Part shown: positions 50,049 through 58,712 of the stretch, in pieces
Layout of the letters: every line of letters starts with the position of its first letter
How positions within the stretch are numbered: position 1 is the stretch's first letter
Origin: Streptomyces mangrovisoli
GTDB lineage: Bacteria > Actinomycetota > Actinomycetes > Streptomycetales > Streptomycetaceae
Direction of reading: 5' to 3'
Assembly: GCF_000974985.2 (NCBI RefSeq)
Contig: NZ_LAVA02000107.1
Location: 1 to 61,583, forward strand
Length of the DNA: 61,583 nucleotides
Made by a program: the position numbers and the translations under genes
Notes under the pieces: model-generated
Told to the model about the DNA's origin: nothing
Databases searched by the model: none
Seen by the model: the letters and a program-made list of their open reading frames with translations, nothing else

Positions 50049-51155
50049 TTACCGCTCGGTGGCCGCCAGCTGACCACAGGCTCCGTCGATCTCCTGGCCA
50101 CGGGTGTCGCGCACGGTCACGGGTACCCCGTGGGCGGCGATCGCCTCGACGAACGCCTTCTCGTCCTCGGGACGCGACGCGGTCCACTTCGAGCCCGGCG
50201 TCGGGTTCAGCGGGATGAGGTTGACATGTACGGGCTTACCGCGGAGCAGCCGCCCGAGCCGGTCACCGCGCCACGCCTGATCGTTGATGTCGCGGATCAG
50301 GGCGTACTCGATGGAGAGCCGGCGCCCCGACTTCTCGACGTACTCGAATCCGGCGTCGAGTACCTCGCGCACCTTCCACCGCGTGTTCACGGGCACGAGG
50401 GTGTCGCGCAGCTCGTCGTCCGGGGCGTGCAGCGAGATCGCGAGGCGGCACTTCAGGCCCTCGTCGGCGAACCGGTGGATCGCCGGGACCAGGCCGACCG
50501 TGGAGACGGTGATGCCGCGCTGCGACAGACCGAGCCCGTCCGGGTTCGGGTCGGTGAGCGCGCGGATGGCGCCGATGACCCGCTTGTAGTTGGCGAGCGG
50601 CTCGCCCATGCCCATGAAGACGATGTTCGACAGCCGCGCGGGCCCGCCGGGCACGTCGCCGTCCCGGAGCGCGCGCATCCCGTCGACGATCTGGTGCACG
50701 ATCTCCGCGGTCGACAGGTTGCGGTCGAGACCCGCCTGCCCGGTCGCGCAGAACGGGCAGTTCATCCCGCAGCCGGCCTGCGAGCTGATGCACATGGTGA
50801 CCCGGTCCGGGTAGCGCATGAGCACCGACTCGACCAGCGTCCCGTCGAACATCCGCCACAGCGTCTTGCGGGTGGTGCCCTCGTCGGTCGACAGATGCCG
50901 TACGACGGTCATCAGCTCGGGCAGCAGCGCCTCCTGCAGCCGGGCACGCGAACCGGCGGGGATGTCGGTCCACTCGGCCGGGTCGTGCGCGTACCGCGCG
51001 AAGTAGTGCTGCGAGAGCTGCTTGGCACGGAACGGCTTCTCCCCGATCCCGGCGACCGCCTCCTTGCGCTCGGCAGGAGTGAGATCGGCAAGATGCCGCG
51101 GCGGCTTCTGGGCTCCGCGGGGGGCGACGAAAGTGAGTTCTCCGGGAATGGGCAT
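50049..51155 (-). CDS. rlmN: Dual-specificity 23S rRNA/tRNA adenine-C2 methyltransferase
   Basis: This radical-SAM enzyme methylates A2503 of 23S rRNA and A37 of certain tRNAs. The product is 368 residues. The CxxxCxxC cluster is Cys129, Cys133 and Cys136 (CGMNCPFC), followed by FMGMGEPLANY and the C-terminal DGACGQLA, where Cys360 is the likely methyl-carrying residue. The start ATG at 51155 gives MPIPGELTFV. The gene is minus strand, alone, upstream of the thiamine transporter. Confidence 0.95.
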   Translation of the reverse strand: MPIPGELTFVAPRGAQKPPRHLADLTPAERKEAVAGIGEKPFRAKQLSQHYFARYAHDPAEWTDIPAGSRARLQEALLPELMTVVRHLSTDEGTTRKTLWRMFDGTLVESVLMRYPDRVTMCISSQAGCGMNCPFCATGQAGLDRNLSTAEIVHQIVDGMRALRDGDVPGGPARLSNIVFMGMGEPLANYKRVIGAIRALTDPNPDGLGLSQRGITVSTVGLVPAIHRFADEGLKCRLAISLHAPDDELRDTLVPVNTRWKVREVLDAGFEYVEKSGRRLSIEYALIRDINDQAWRGDRLGRLLRGKPVHVNLIPLNPTPGSKWTASRPEDEKAFVEAIAAHGVPVTVRDTRGQEIDGACGQLAATER

Positions 51156-51314
51156 GGTGGTACCAGTGTCTCAGATCCACTTGGGTGACCTGGGACGGTC
51201 GGGTGGCGGGGTGGGGCGGGCGGTGTCCGGGGGCCGGTGCATGGACAGGGTGTTCCCGCTCCGCCATGCTGTTCGGATCATGATCGACCGGGGTGTGAGG
51301 GGCGGGGATGATCC

Positions 51315-51857
51315 GTGGAGAGGTCGCAGGGTGAGGCGGGATCGCCGGAGCGCGTTCGTTTCCGGCTGACCTTCCTGCAGAACGTGGTGCCGATACTGCC
51401 CAGTCTCATCGGTTTCACCCTGTACTCCACCGCGTGGTGGGGCGACGGAGCGTCCGTTCCCCCTTACCTGGTGGGGATGGTCTTCTGGGCGGTTCTGGCG
51501 TGCCTGGGGCTGCTGGTGTCGCGTGGCTTCGGGGTCACTCTGACGCCGTCGGAGGCCGTCGTGCACGGGCTGCACCGCCGTACCGTCCGGTGGGCCGACG
51601 TCCAGGCCGTCCGTATCGAGTCCTTCGCGGGCAGCCGGACCGTCGTGCTCTACGAGGCGGGGGGCCGCACCACCCGGCTGCGGGCGCCGATCAGCGGGTT
51701 CCTCAACTGGGATCGCCGCTTCGAGGAGAAGTTCCACACCATCGGCAGGTGGTGGCTGGAGCACCGGGGCCCGGACTGGACTTATGTGCCGCCGGCGGCG
51801 ACGTGGTGGAACGCTCCCCCGCCGCCGGACGGGAACCCCTTCGCGCCGCCCGTGTAG
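51315..51857 (+). CDS. Small membrane protein with a PH-like domain
   Basis: The product is 180 residues. Two membrane segments (VVPILPSLIGFTLYSTAWW and YLVGMVFWAVLACLGLLV) precede a small beta-rich domain (GVTLTPSEAVVHGLHRRTVRWADVQAVRIES...) of the bacterial PH type. The C-terminal part is Trp/Pro-rich. A GTG start at 51315 is used without a strong ribosome binding site. It is divergent from rlmN and convergent with cdsA. Function is unknown. Confidence 0.7.
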   Translation: MERSQGEAGSPERVRFRLTFLQNVVPILPSLIGFTLYSTAWWGDGASVPPYLVGMVFWAVLACLGLLVSRGFGVTLTPSEAVVHGLHRRTVRWADVQAVRIESFAGSRTVVLYEAGGRTTRLRAPISGFLNWDRRFEEKFHTIGRWWLEHRGPDWTYVPPAATWWNAPPPPDGNPFAPPV

Positions 51858-51876
51858 CCCCGGTCCGGAACAGCGA

Positions 51877-51909
51877 ACGGCCCCCGCCCGGGAATCGGGC
51901 GGGGGCCGT
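51877..51909. terminator. Bidirectional terminator, perfect 14-bp stem
   Basis: ACGGCCCCCGCCCG (51877-51890) pairs with CGGGCGGGGGCCGT (51896-51909) around a 5-nt loop, between the convergent membrane-protein gene and cdsA. Confidence 0.85.
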
Positions 51910-51929
51910 CGTACAGCCGTACGGGCCGG

Positions 51930-53093
51930 TCAGGCGGAGCCCACGAAGAGGACCATCAGGAGCCAGACCACCGGGGCCGTCGGGAGCAGGGAGTCCAGGC
52001 GGTCCATGATGCCCCCGTGGCCGGGGAGCAGGGTGCCCATGTCCTTGATGCCGAGGTCCCGCTTGATCATCGACTCGCCCAGGTCGCCCAGGGTCGCGCT
52101 GGCCGCGACCGCGAGGCCCAGCAGCAGGCCCTGCCACCAGGCGCCGTCGTCGATCAGGAACTGCATGCACAGCGCGCCCGCCACCATCGCGAAGGCGACC
52201 GCGCCGACCAGGCCCTCGCGGGTCTTGCCGGGGCTGATCCGCGGGGCGAGCTTGGTCTTGCCGAAGCGCCAGCCGACGGCGTACGCGCCCGTGTCGCTGA
52301 CCACGGTCAGCAGCAGGAACGTGAGGACCCGCCAGGGGCCGTCGTCCGCGGTGAGCATCAGCGCGACGAACGTCGCCAGGAACGGCACGTAGAACGCCGC
52401 GAAGACACCCGCCGTGACGTCCTTGAGGTAGCCCTCCGGCGGCTCGGTCATCCGCCAGACCAGGACGGCGAGCGCGGTCAGCGCCATCGCCACCCACGCG
52501 CCCTCGGCACCGCGGACATAGCCGGCGACGACCATCGCCGCTCCGCCGACCGCGAGCGGCACCAGGGGCGCCTTGATCTCCTTGCGCTCCTGAAGCCTGC
52601 TGGTCAGCTCCCACAGGCCCACCACGACGGCGACGGCGACGACACCGACGAAGGCGGCCTTGACGACGAACAGCGACGCGATGATCACGACACCGAGCCC
52701 GACGCCGACCCCTATGGCCGCGCTCAGGTCCCGGCCCGCGCTCTTCTTCTGCGGGGCGGGCGCCGGCTGCGAGGAGTCGGGCATGGGCTCCGGATTCTGC
52801 GGCGCCGTCCCGTAGGACTGCGCTTGCGGCATCTCGTAGGACTGCGCCTGCGGCGTCTGGTCGCGGAACGTCTCGTCTCGGAACAGGGGGCCGCTCGGCC
52901 GAGCGGCCCCCTGGCCGTCATCCTGGTCTCCGCCGAACGCGGGTACGTCGGGCACGATGGGCATGGGGCGAGTGTGCTGCGCCTCAGGCGCATCGTACGC
53001 GGGACCCGCCGGAGCAGCCCCCTGGACAGGCCCTCGCTCAGAGGACCCCCAGTACCCGGCTTGCTGCGGCGCCCCCCAGGAAGAGTCGTTCAT
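51930..53093 (-). CDS. cdsA: Phosphatidate cytidylyltransferase
   Basis: This membrane enzyme makes CDP-diacylglycerol from phosphatidate and CTP. The product is 387 residues. An N-terminal extension of about 120 residues rich in Gln/Pro/Ser (for example MPQAQSY repeats) is followed by about eight membrane segments. The family signature near the C terminus reads SMIKRDLGIKDMGTLLPGHGG followed by MDRLDS, with the catalytic Asp residues. The ATG overlaps the frr stop by one base. It is the last gene of pyrH-frr-cdsA. Confidence 0.95.
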   Translation of the reverse strand: MNDSSWGAPQQAGYWGSSERGPVQGAAPAGPAYDAPEAQHTRPMPIVPDVPAFGGDQDDGQGAARPSGPLFRDETFRDQTPQAQSYEMPQAQSYGTAPQNPEPMPDSSQPAPAPQKKSAGRDLSAAIGVGVGLGVVIIASLFVVKAAFVGVVAVAVVVGLWELTSRLQERKEIKAPLVPLAVGGAAMVVAGYVRGAEGAWVAMALTALAVLVWRMTEPPEGYLKDVTAGVFAAFYVPFLATFVALMLTADDGPWRVLTFLLLTVVSDTGAYAVGWRFGKTKLAPRISPGKTREGLVGAVAFAMVAGALCMQFLIDDGAWWQGLLLGLAVAASATLGDLGESMIKRDLGIKDMGTLLPGHGGIMDRLDSLLPTAPVVWLLMVLFVGSA

Positions 53094-53650
53094 CAGACCT
53101 CGAGAAGCTCCGCTTCCTTGTGCTTGAGGAGCTCGTCCACCTGGGCGACGTACTTGTGCGTGGTGTCGTCGAGCTCCTTCTCCGCACGGCGGCCCTCGTC
53201 CTCGCCGATCTCGCCATCCTTGATCAGCTTGTCGATGGTGTCCTTCGCCTTGCGGCGCACGGAACGGATCGAGACCCGGGAGTCCTCGGCCTTGCCCTTG
53301 GCGACCTTGATGTAGTCGCGGCGGCGCTCCTCGGTGAGCTCGGGGAACACCACACGGATGATGTTGCCGTCGTTGCTCGGGTTGACGCCCAGGTCGGAGT
53401 CCCGGATCGCCTGCTCGATGTTGCGCAGCGCGGTCTTGTCGAACGGCGTCACGACCGCCATGCGCGGCTCCGGCACGGAGAACGAAGCCAGCTGGTTGAT
53501 CGGCGTCGGCGCGCCGTAGTAGTCGGCCACGATCTTGTTGAACATCGCCGGGTGCGCACGGCCGGTGCGGATCGCGGCGAAGTCCTCCTTGGCGACCACG
53601 ACGGCCTTCTCCATCTTCTCCTCGGCCTCGAGGAGGGTCTCTTCGATCAC
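53093..53650 (-). CDS. frr: Ribosome recycling factor
   Basis: This 185-residue protein splits post-termination ribosomes with EF-G. It has the usual three-helix-bundle composition and family segments FAAIRTGRAHPAMFNKI, PEPRMAVVTPFD and VRRKAKDTIDKL. The GTG at 53650 gives the normal family length; the longer upstream frame is rejected because its N terminus has no RRF similarity. It is upstream of and overlaps cdsA. Confidence 0.96.
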   Translation of the reverse strand: MIEETLLEAEEKMEKAVVVAKEDFAAIRTGRAHPAMFNKIVADYYGAPTPINQLASFSVPEPRMAVVTPFDKTALRNIEQAIRDSDLGVNPSNDGNIIRVVFPELTEERRRDYIKVAKGKAEDSRVSIRSVRRKAKDTIDKLIKDGEIGEDEGRRAEKELDDTTHKYVAQVDELLKHKEAELLEV

Positions 53651-53798
53651 CACTTGCTCCTGCGTGTCTTGAGTAAGGCCCGGCTGCGGTTCCCCGCTGG
53701 GGCGGCGGCCGGCTGCGTCGCGTCTTCTTCCTGCACGGTTCCCGACCGGCAGGACATTGTCCATCCCCCGGTCAGGGTCCGTCGCCCGGACCGGACGG

Positions 53799-53879
53799 TA
53801 CGACCGGAACGGGGTGCTCCCGGATCGGAACGTACGACCGGATCGGGTACTGCCTGACCAGACCGTACGACCGGAACGA
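53799..53879. repeat. Three tandem repeats between pyrH and frr
   Basis: GTACGACCGGAACG occurs at 53799-53812 and 53866-53879, and a copy with one change (GTACGACCGGATCG) at 53833-53846. The period is 33-34 bp, and longer flanks (GGTGCTCCCGG) are also shared. It fills much of the 240-nt gap 53651-53890 between frr and pyrH. Confidence 0.8.
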
Positions 53880-53890
53880 GTGCTCCCGGG

Positions 53891-54649
53891 TCAGTCCCGG
53901 CCGCCCTGGTCGCCCACCAGCGTGCCGATCTTCTCACCCTTGACGGCCCGCGCGATATTCCCGGCCACCAGAAGCTCGAAGACCAGGATCGGCAGGCTGT
54001 TGTCGCGGCACAGCGTGACGGCGGTGGCGTCCGCGACCTTCAGGTTGCGGGTGATGACCTCGCCGTACCCGAGGGAGTCGAACTTGACGGCGTCGGGGTT
54101 GGTCTTCGGGTCGGAGTCGTAGACCCCGTCCACACCGTTCTTGCCCATCAGCAGCGCCTCGGCGTCGATCTCCAGGGCACGCTGGGCGGCGGTGGTGTCG
54201 GTGGAGAAGTACGGCATGCCCATGCCGGCGCCGAAGATGACCACGCGGCCCTTCTCCAGGTGGCGCACGGCGCGCAGCGGGATGTACGGCTCGGCGACCT
54301 GGCCCATGGTGATTGCGGTCTGCACCCGGCTGTCGATGCCCTCCTTCTCCAGGAAGTCCTGGAGCGCGAGGCAGTTCATGACGGTGCCGAGCATGCCCAT
54401 GTAGTCCGAACGGGCACGGTCCATGCCGCGCTGCTGGAGCTCGGCGCCGCGGAAGAAGTTGCCGCCGCCGATGACGACCGCGACCTGCGCGCCGTCCCGG
54501 ACGACGGCCGCGATCTCACGGGCGATGGCATGCACCACGTCAGGGTCCACACCCAGACCCCCGCCACCGGAGAATGCCTCTCCGGACAGCTTCAGCAGAA
54601 ACCGGCCGGGTACTTTGCCGTCGTCGCTCTTCTGGGCCTTGGTGGTCAT
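53891..54649 (-). CDS. pyrH: UMP kinase
   Basis: This 252-residue amino-acid-kinase-fold enzyme phosphorylates UMP to UDP. Characteristic segments are FLLKLSGEAF, VVIGGGNFFRG and the GMGMPYFSTDTTAAQRALE loop, with MGKNGVDGVYDSDPKTNPDA near 180. It has a normal length. It lies downstream of tsf, separated by the 54690-54739 hairpin, and upstream of frr across the repeat-bearing gap. Confidence 0.96.
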   Translation of the reverse strand: MTTKAQKSDDGKVPGRFLLKLSGEAFSGGGGLGVDPDVVHAIAREIAAVVRDGAQVAVVIGGGNFFRGAELQQRGMDRARSDYMGMLGTVMNCLALQDFLEKEGIDSRVQTAITMGQVAEPYIPLRAVRHLEKGRVVIFGAGMGMPYFSTDTTAAQRALEIDAEALLMGKNGVDGVYDSDPKTNPDAVKFDSLGYGEVITRNLKVADATAVTLCRDNSLPILVFELLVAGNIARAVKGEKIGTLVGDQGGRD

Positions 54650-54689
54650 GGGATCCCGCCTCTGTTACGTGGTGCTGCACATACGAAGA

Positions 54690-54739
54690 AGGCCATTGCC
54701 GGTGGGGTCGCTTTTCGCTCCCGTGCTCGGCAATGGCCT
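54690..54739 (-). terminator. Hairpin between tsf and pyrH
   Basis: AGGCCATTGCCG (54690-54701) pairs perfectly with CGGCAATGGCCT (54728-54739) with a 26-nt loop. On the minus strand a CTTCTTCG tail follows. It probably ends or attenuates rpsB-tsf transcription before pyrH. Confidence 0.7.
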
Positions 54740-54845
54740 CCTCGTCAGATCTGCTGTCGTCCGCCACGCGCGTGCGTGACGGCGTCCCGGACGACTGCTG
54801 TCGACCCTATCCGGGTCGTGCGTCGAACGCGGTACGGACTCAGAC

Positions 54846-55682
54846 TCAGATGCCGACCTTGATGCGCGAGAAGCGCTTCAGGGTGACACCGGCCTCGTCC
54901 AGAACCTTCTGGACCGACTTCTTGTTGTCGAGCGCGTACGGCTGACCGAGCAGCGTCGCGTCCTTGAAGAAGCCGTTGAGACGACCCTCGACGATCTTGG
55001 CGATCGCGGCCTCGGGCTTGCCCTCGGCGCGGGTGGTCTCCTCGGCGATACGGCGCTCGGACTCGACGACCTCGGCCGGGACCTCGTCCTTGGAGAGGTA
55101 CTTCGGCGCGAAGGCGGCGATGTGCTGGGCGATGCCCTTGGCCACGTCGGCGTTCGGCTTGTCCAGCTCGACGAGGACACCGATCTGCGGGGGCAGGTCG
55201 GGCATCGTGCGGTGCATGTACGCGGTGACGTAGCCGTCGGCGAACTGCGCGAAGCGGTCCAGCACGATCTTCTCGCCGAGGTTGGCGTTGGCCTCGTCCA
55301 CGAACGCCTGGACCGTCTTGCCGGCCTCGATCTCGGACGCGAGCAGCGCCTCGAGGTCGGCCGGGGAGGTCTTGGCGATGTGCTCGGCGATCTGCTTGGC
55401 GACGGCCTGGAACTTGTCGCCCTTGGCGACGAAGTCCGTCTCGCACTTCAGCTCGACGAGGACGCCGGAGGAGTTGTCGTCGGCGATGATGGAGACCACG
55501 GCGCCGTTCTCGGCGGAGCGGCCCTCGCGCTTGGCGACGCCCTTCTGGCCCTTGATACGGAGCGCCTCGACGGCCTTGTCGACGTCGCCGTCGGCCTCGT
55601 CCAGGGCCTTCTTGCAGTCCATCATGCCGGCGCCGGTGAGCTCACGCAGCTTCTTGACGTCGGCGGCGGTGTAGTTCGCCAT
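54846..55682 (-). CDS. tsf: Elongation factor Ts
   Basis: This 278-residue protein regenerates EF-Tu.GTP. It has the N-terminal UBA-like domain (VKKLRELTGAGMMDCKKALDEADGD), the core KCETDFVAKGDKF and the C-terminal module. It lies 177 nt downstream of rpsB on the same strand, the conserved bacterial pair. The gap between them, 55683-55859, shows no gene. Confidence 0.96.
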   Translation of the reverse strand: MANYTAADVKKLRELTGAGMMDCKKALDEADGDVDKAVEALRIKGQKGVAKREGRSAENGAVVSIIADDNSSGVLVELKCETDFVAKGDKFQAVAKQIAEHIAKTSPADLEALLASEIEAGKTVQAFVDEANANLGEKIVLDRFAQFADGYVTAYMHRTMPDLPPQIGVLVELDKPNADVAKGIAQHIAAFAPKYLSKDEVPAEVVESERRIAEETTRAEGKPEAAIAKIVEGRLNGFFKDATLLGQPYALDNKKSVQKVLDEAGVTLKRFSRIKVGI

Positions 55683-55859
55683 GAGTCTGTGAATCTTTCT
55701 GGAAGTCCGGAAGATCGAAGATCAGGTGGGTCAGCGATCCACATCTACGGCAGAGCGCGGACCGTCCTTGGACCTACGGGTGAACGGCGGGGGCGGACTT
55801 TCATCACGCCCGGGGCGCGGATGGTGTCGCTGCCCCCGCCGTCAACGCTGACGCTGAGG

Positions 55860-56762
55860 TCAGGCCTGGTCGCCCTCGGCCTCGGCCTTGACCTCGGCGG
55901 CGGCTTCCTCGACAGCCTCGGCGACCGGGGCGTCGGGGGCCGGAGCCTCGGCGGCGGCCTCGACCGCGGCCTCGACGGCCTCGTCCTTCTTCTCGCCCTC
56001 GAGGAGGTCGCGCTCCCACTCGGCGAGGGGCTCGCCGGCGGCCTTCTCGCCCTTGTCACCGGTGGCGACGCGCGAGCGGGAGATGAGGCCCTCGGCGACG
56101 GCGTCGGCGATCACGCGGGTGAGCAGGGTGACGGAGCGGATCGCGTCGTCGTTGCCCGGGATCTTGTAGTCGACCTCGTCGGGGTCGCAGTTGGTGTCGA
56201 GAATGGCGACGACCGGGATGTTGAGCTTCCGGGCCTCGCCGACCGCGATGTGCTCCTTCTTGGTGTCCACGATCCAGACGGCGCTGGGCACCTTCTGCAT
56301 CTCGCGGATACCGCCGAGGGTCTTCTCCAGCTTGGCCTTCTCGCGCGAGAGCACGAGAAGCTCCTTCTTGGTCAGACCCGAGGCCGCGACGTCCTCGAAG
56401 TCGATCTGCTCGAGCTCCTTGAGGCGCTGCAGACGCTTGTAGACGGTCGAGAAGTTGGTGAGCATGCCGCCCAGCCAGCGCTGGTTGACGTAGGGCATGC
56501 CGACGCGCGTCGCCTGCTCGGCGATGGCCTCCTGCGCCTGCTTCTTCGTACCGACGAACATGACCGTGCCGCCGTGGGCGACGGTCTCCTTGACGAACTC
56601 GTAGGCGCGGTCGATGTACGACAGCGACTGGAGCAGGTCGATGATGTAGATGCCGTTGCGCTCGGTGAAGATGAAGCGCTTCATCTTCGGGTTCCAGCGA
56701 CGGGTCTGGTGACCGAAGTGGACGCCGCTCTCCAGCAGCTCCCGCATCGTGACGACGGCCAT
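55860..56762 (-). CDS. rpsB: 30S ribosomal protein S2
   Basis: The product is 300 residues. Family segments include MRELLESGVHFGHQTRRWNPKMKRFIF, QRWLGGMLTNFSTV and NCDPDEVDYKIPGNDDAIRS. A C-terminal tail of about 45 residues is Ala/Glu/Pro-rich, as in many actinobacterial S2 proteins. The ATG at 56762 has AAGGAGATACGGCC upstream. A small hairpin (ACAGGCC...GGCCTGT, 56797-56813) and a possible -10 TACACT near 56937 lie in the leader. Confidence 0.97.
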   Translation of the reverse strand: MAVVTMRELLESGVHFGHQTRRWNPKMKRFIFTERNGIYIIDLLQSLSYIDRAYEFVKETVAHGGTVMFVGTKKQAQEAIAEQATRVGMPYVNQRWLGGMLTNFSTVYKRLQRLKELEQIDFEDVAASGLTKKELLVLSREKAKLEKTLGGIREMQKVPSAVWIVDTKKEHIAVGEARKLNIPVVAILDTNCDPDEVDYKIPGNDDAIRSVTLLTRVIADAVAEGLISRSRVATGDKGEKAAGEPLAEWERDLLEGEKKDEAVEAAVEAAAEAPAPDAPVAEAVEEAAAEVKAEAEGDQA

Positions 56763-56931
56763 GGCCGTATCTCCTTGAATTTCTCGGTTGTGCCGCACAG
56801 GCCGGCGGCCTGTACGCCTGACGCCCGCGGTGCGCCGTGCCACGAAGGACCGAGGGGCGCTGACAGGGACCGTCGCCGGTCGCCGTGTCGGGGCGTGCGA
56901 AGTCGACCCGGTGACCCGGATCGCCAAGAGA

Positions 56932-56937
56932 AGTGTA
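56932..56937 (-). promoter_or_regulatory. Possible rpsB -10 element
   Basis: TACACT on the minus strand, about 170 nt upstream of rpsB, is an acceptable -10 hexamer. No convincing -35 was found. The rest of 56763-57033 shows no gene. Confidence 0.3.
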
Positions 56938-57033
56938 CGGGACCCTCGGACCAGCGGGTGACGCCGCTGTCCACAACCCCGCCTCTGTCCACAGACCCGA
57001 GCACGAACGGGGTGCCTGCGACAGGCTCGGCAC

Positions 57034-57936
57034 ATGACGTGGGGAACGGGTGGGACGGAGGGGCCGGCGGGGGTGCCGACAGGGGCATCGGCGTCGGCAT
57101 CGGCATTCGCATCGGCGATGGGGTCGGGGGCGGATTCGGTGACGGGTTCGGTGACGGGTTCGGCCTCGGTGGCGGCCTCGGTGACGGCTTCGGGCTCGAC
57201 GGCGGCCTCGGTGGTGGCTTCGGTGGCGGCTTCGGGCTCGACGGCGGCCTCGATGGTGGCTTCGGCGCGGATCACCCGGGCGGGGGCGGCGCTGCTGATC
57301 TGTGCGGGGCTGGCGCTCGCGCCTGCGACTCCGGCGGGGACGGCGGCCGCAAGGGCGGCTGGGACGGGCGCAGGGCCGCCCGCGGGGGCCGCGGTGGGGG
57401 CGGGGCCGCCCGCGGAACCCGCGGTCCCGGCTCTCGGCCGGGCGTGGCCCGTGGGCACGCGCCCGACGGTGGTACGGGGCTGGGAGCCGCCAGTGACGGT
57501 CTACGGCCGCGGCCACCGCGGCGTCGACCTGGCGGCCCCGCCGGGCACTCAGGTCCGGGCGGTGGCCGCCGGCCGGGTCTCCTACGCGGGCCTCGTCGCC
57601 GGCGTGGGTGTCGTGGCGGTGGAACTCGCGGACTCGGGCGACCCACCCCTGCGGACGACGTACGAACCCGTACGGGCGTCGGTGCGCAAGGGCCGGCAGG
57701 TGACGGCGGGCGATGTAGTGGGCACGGCGGAGCCGGCGCCCGGCCCGCCCCACTGCACCGCCGCCCCGTGCCTCCACTGGGGCCTGCTGCGCGCTCGCAC
57801 CTACCTCAACCCGCTGACCCTGCTGCCTCCCTGGCTCCTGAACACAGGCCCGTCGCGGCTGCTGCCGGTACTGGGGGTGCCGTTGCCGACGGAGGGGCCG
57901 CCGATGACGGACGCGGGAGGCGCGGGGCTGGGCTGA
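57034..57936 (+). CDS. M23-family metallopeptidase (peptidoglycan hydrolase type)
   Basis: The product is 300 residues. The N-terminal 80 residues are Ala/Ser/Val/Thr/Gly-rich with repeats such as VTGSVTGSASVAASV, followed by a hydrophobic stretch (GAALLICAGLALAPAT) that may be a signal anchor. The M23 domain shows HRGVDLAAPPGT (His and Asp zinc ligands) and CLHWGLL (HxH-type motif with one His visible). It is divergent from rpsB. A weak start context makes the N terminus uncertain. Confidence 0.8.
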   Translation: MTWGTGGTEGPAGVPTGASASASAFASAMGSGADSVTGSVTGSASVAASVTASGSTAASVVASVAASGSTAASMVASARITRAGAALLICAGLALAPATPAGTAAARAAGTGAGPPAGAAVGAGPPAEPAVPALGRAWPVGTRPTVVRGWEPPVTVYGRGHRGVDLAAPPGTQVRAVAAGRVSYAGLVAGVGVVAVELADSGDPPLRTTYEPVRASVRKGRQVTAGDVVGTAEPAPGPPHCTAAPCLHWGLLRARTYLNPLTLLPPWLLNTGPSRLLPVLGVPLPTEGPPMTDAGGAGLG

Positions 57937-57960
57937 GACGCACCAGCCCGGCGCGGGCGG

Positions 57961-57996
<36 letters not shown>

Positions 57997-58081
57997 CGGG
58001 GCGATGGGTCGGTCCCGACAGGCGCACACCTGGCGGTGCTGCCGGGACGGGAGCGCGGGATGGGGCCGAGTCCCGGAGGGG

Positions 58082-58672
58082 TCAGGCGCTGATGCCTCGT
58101 AGGGTCATCGTGACCGCCGCCCGGGTGATGGTTTCCGGGTCCTCCGCGGCGCCCAGTTCGATGCGGCGGACGGCCGCGTCCACCACGCCCTGGACGAGCA
58201 TGGCCGCGAGGCGGGGCTCGGTGTGACCCAGGTCCGCGAGGGCCTCGACGATCATCGCGACCAGGCCGCCGTGCGCGGCGCGGATCTTCTCGCGGGCGCC
58301 GGCGTCCAGCTCGCTCGCGGAGATGGCCACGACGGCGCGGTGCCGGCGGTCGCCCACCAGCGCCAGCTGGCCCCGCACATAGGCCTCGATCTTGGCCTCC
58401 GGGCCCTCGGCCACGGCCATCGCCGCCTCGACCTCGGCGGCCCAGACGGGGAAGTCGACCGCGCACAGTTCCTCGACGACCGCGGCCCGCGAACGGAAGT
58501 ACTCGTACACGGACGACCGGGCGAGTCCCGTGCGCTCGGCAAGGGCCGGGAAGGTCAGCGCCTCCGTACCGCCCTCGGACAGCAACGACCTGGCCGCGTC
58601 CAGCAGGGCGGCTCGCTGCATCGACCGGTGCTCGGCCACGGAGGCCGCTCGAATCCTTGGCACATCAACCAC
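58082..58672 (-). CDS. TetR-family transcriptional regulator
   Basis: The product is 196 residues. The N-terminal helix-turn-helix reads TFPALAERTGLARSSVYEYFRSRAAVVEELC. The ligand-binding domain contains GDRRHRAVVAISASEL and ends with DPETITRAAVTMTLRG. The GTG at 58672 or 58663 may start it. It lies 40 nt downstream of the whiG stop on the same strand, so it might be read from the whiG transcript. Target genes are unknown. Confidence 0.88.
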   Translation of the reverse strand: MVDVPRIRAASVAEHRSMQRAALLDAARSLLSEGGTEALTFPALAERTGLARSSVYEYFRSRAAVVEELCAVDFPVWAAEVEAAMAVAEGPEAKIEAYVRGQLALVGDRRHRAVVAISASELDAGAREKIRAAHGGLVAMIVEALADLGHTEPRLAAMLVQGVVDAAVRRIELGAAEDPETITRAAVTMTLRGISA

Positions 58673-58712
58673 TGTACGGACCGGCCACGGCGGAGGGGAA
58701 CGCCTTCGCCGC

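Noticed and set aside
53651..53764. N-terminal extension of ribosome recycling factor
   Set aside because: The extra residues have no RRF similarity and the GTG at 53650 gives the normal 185 residues.
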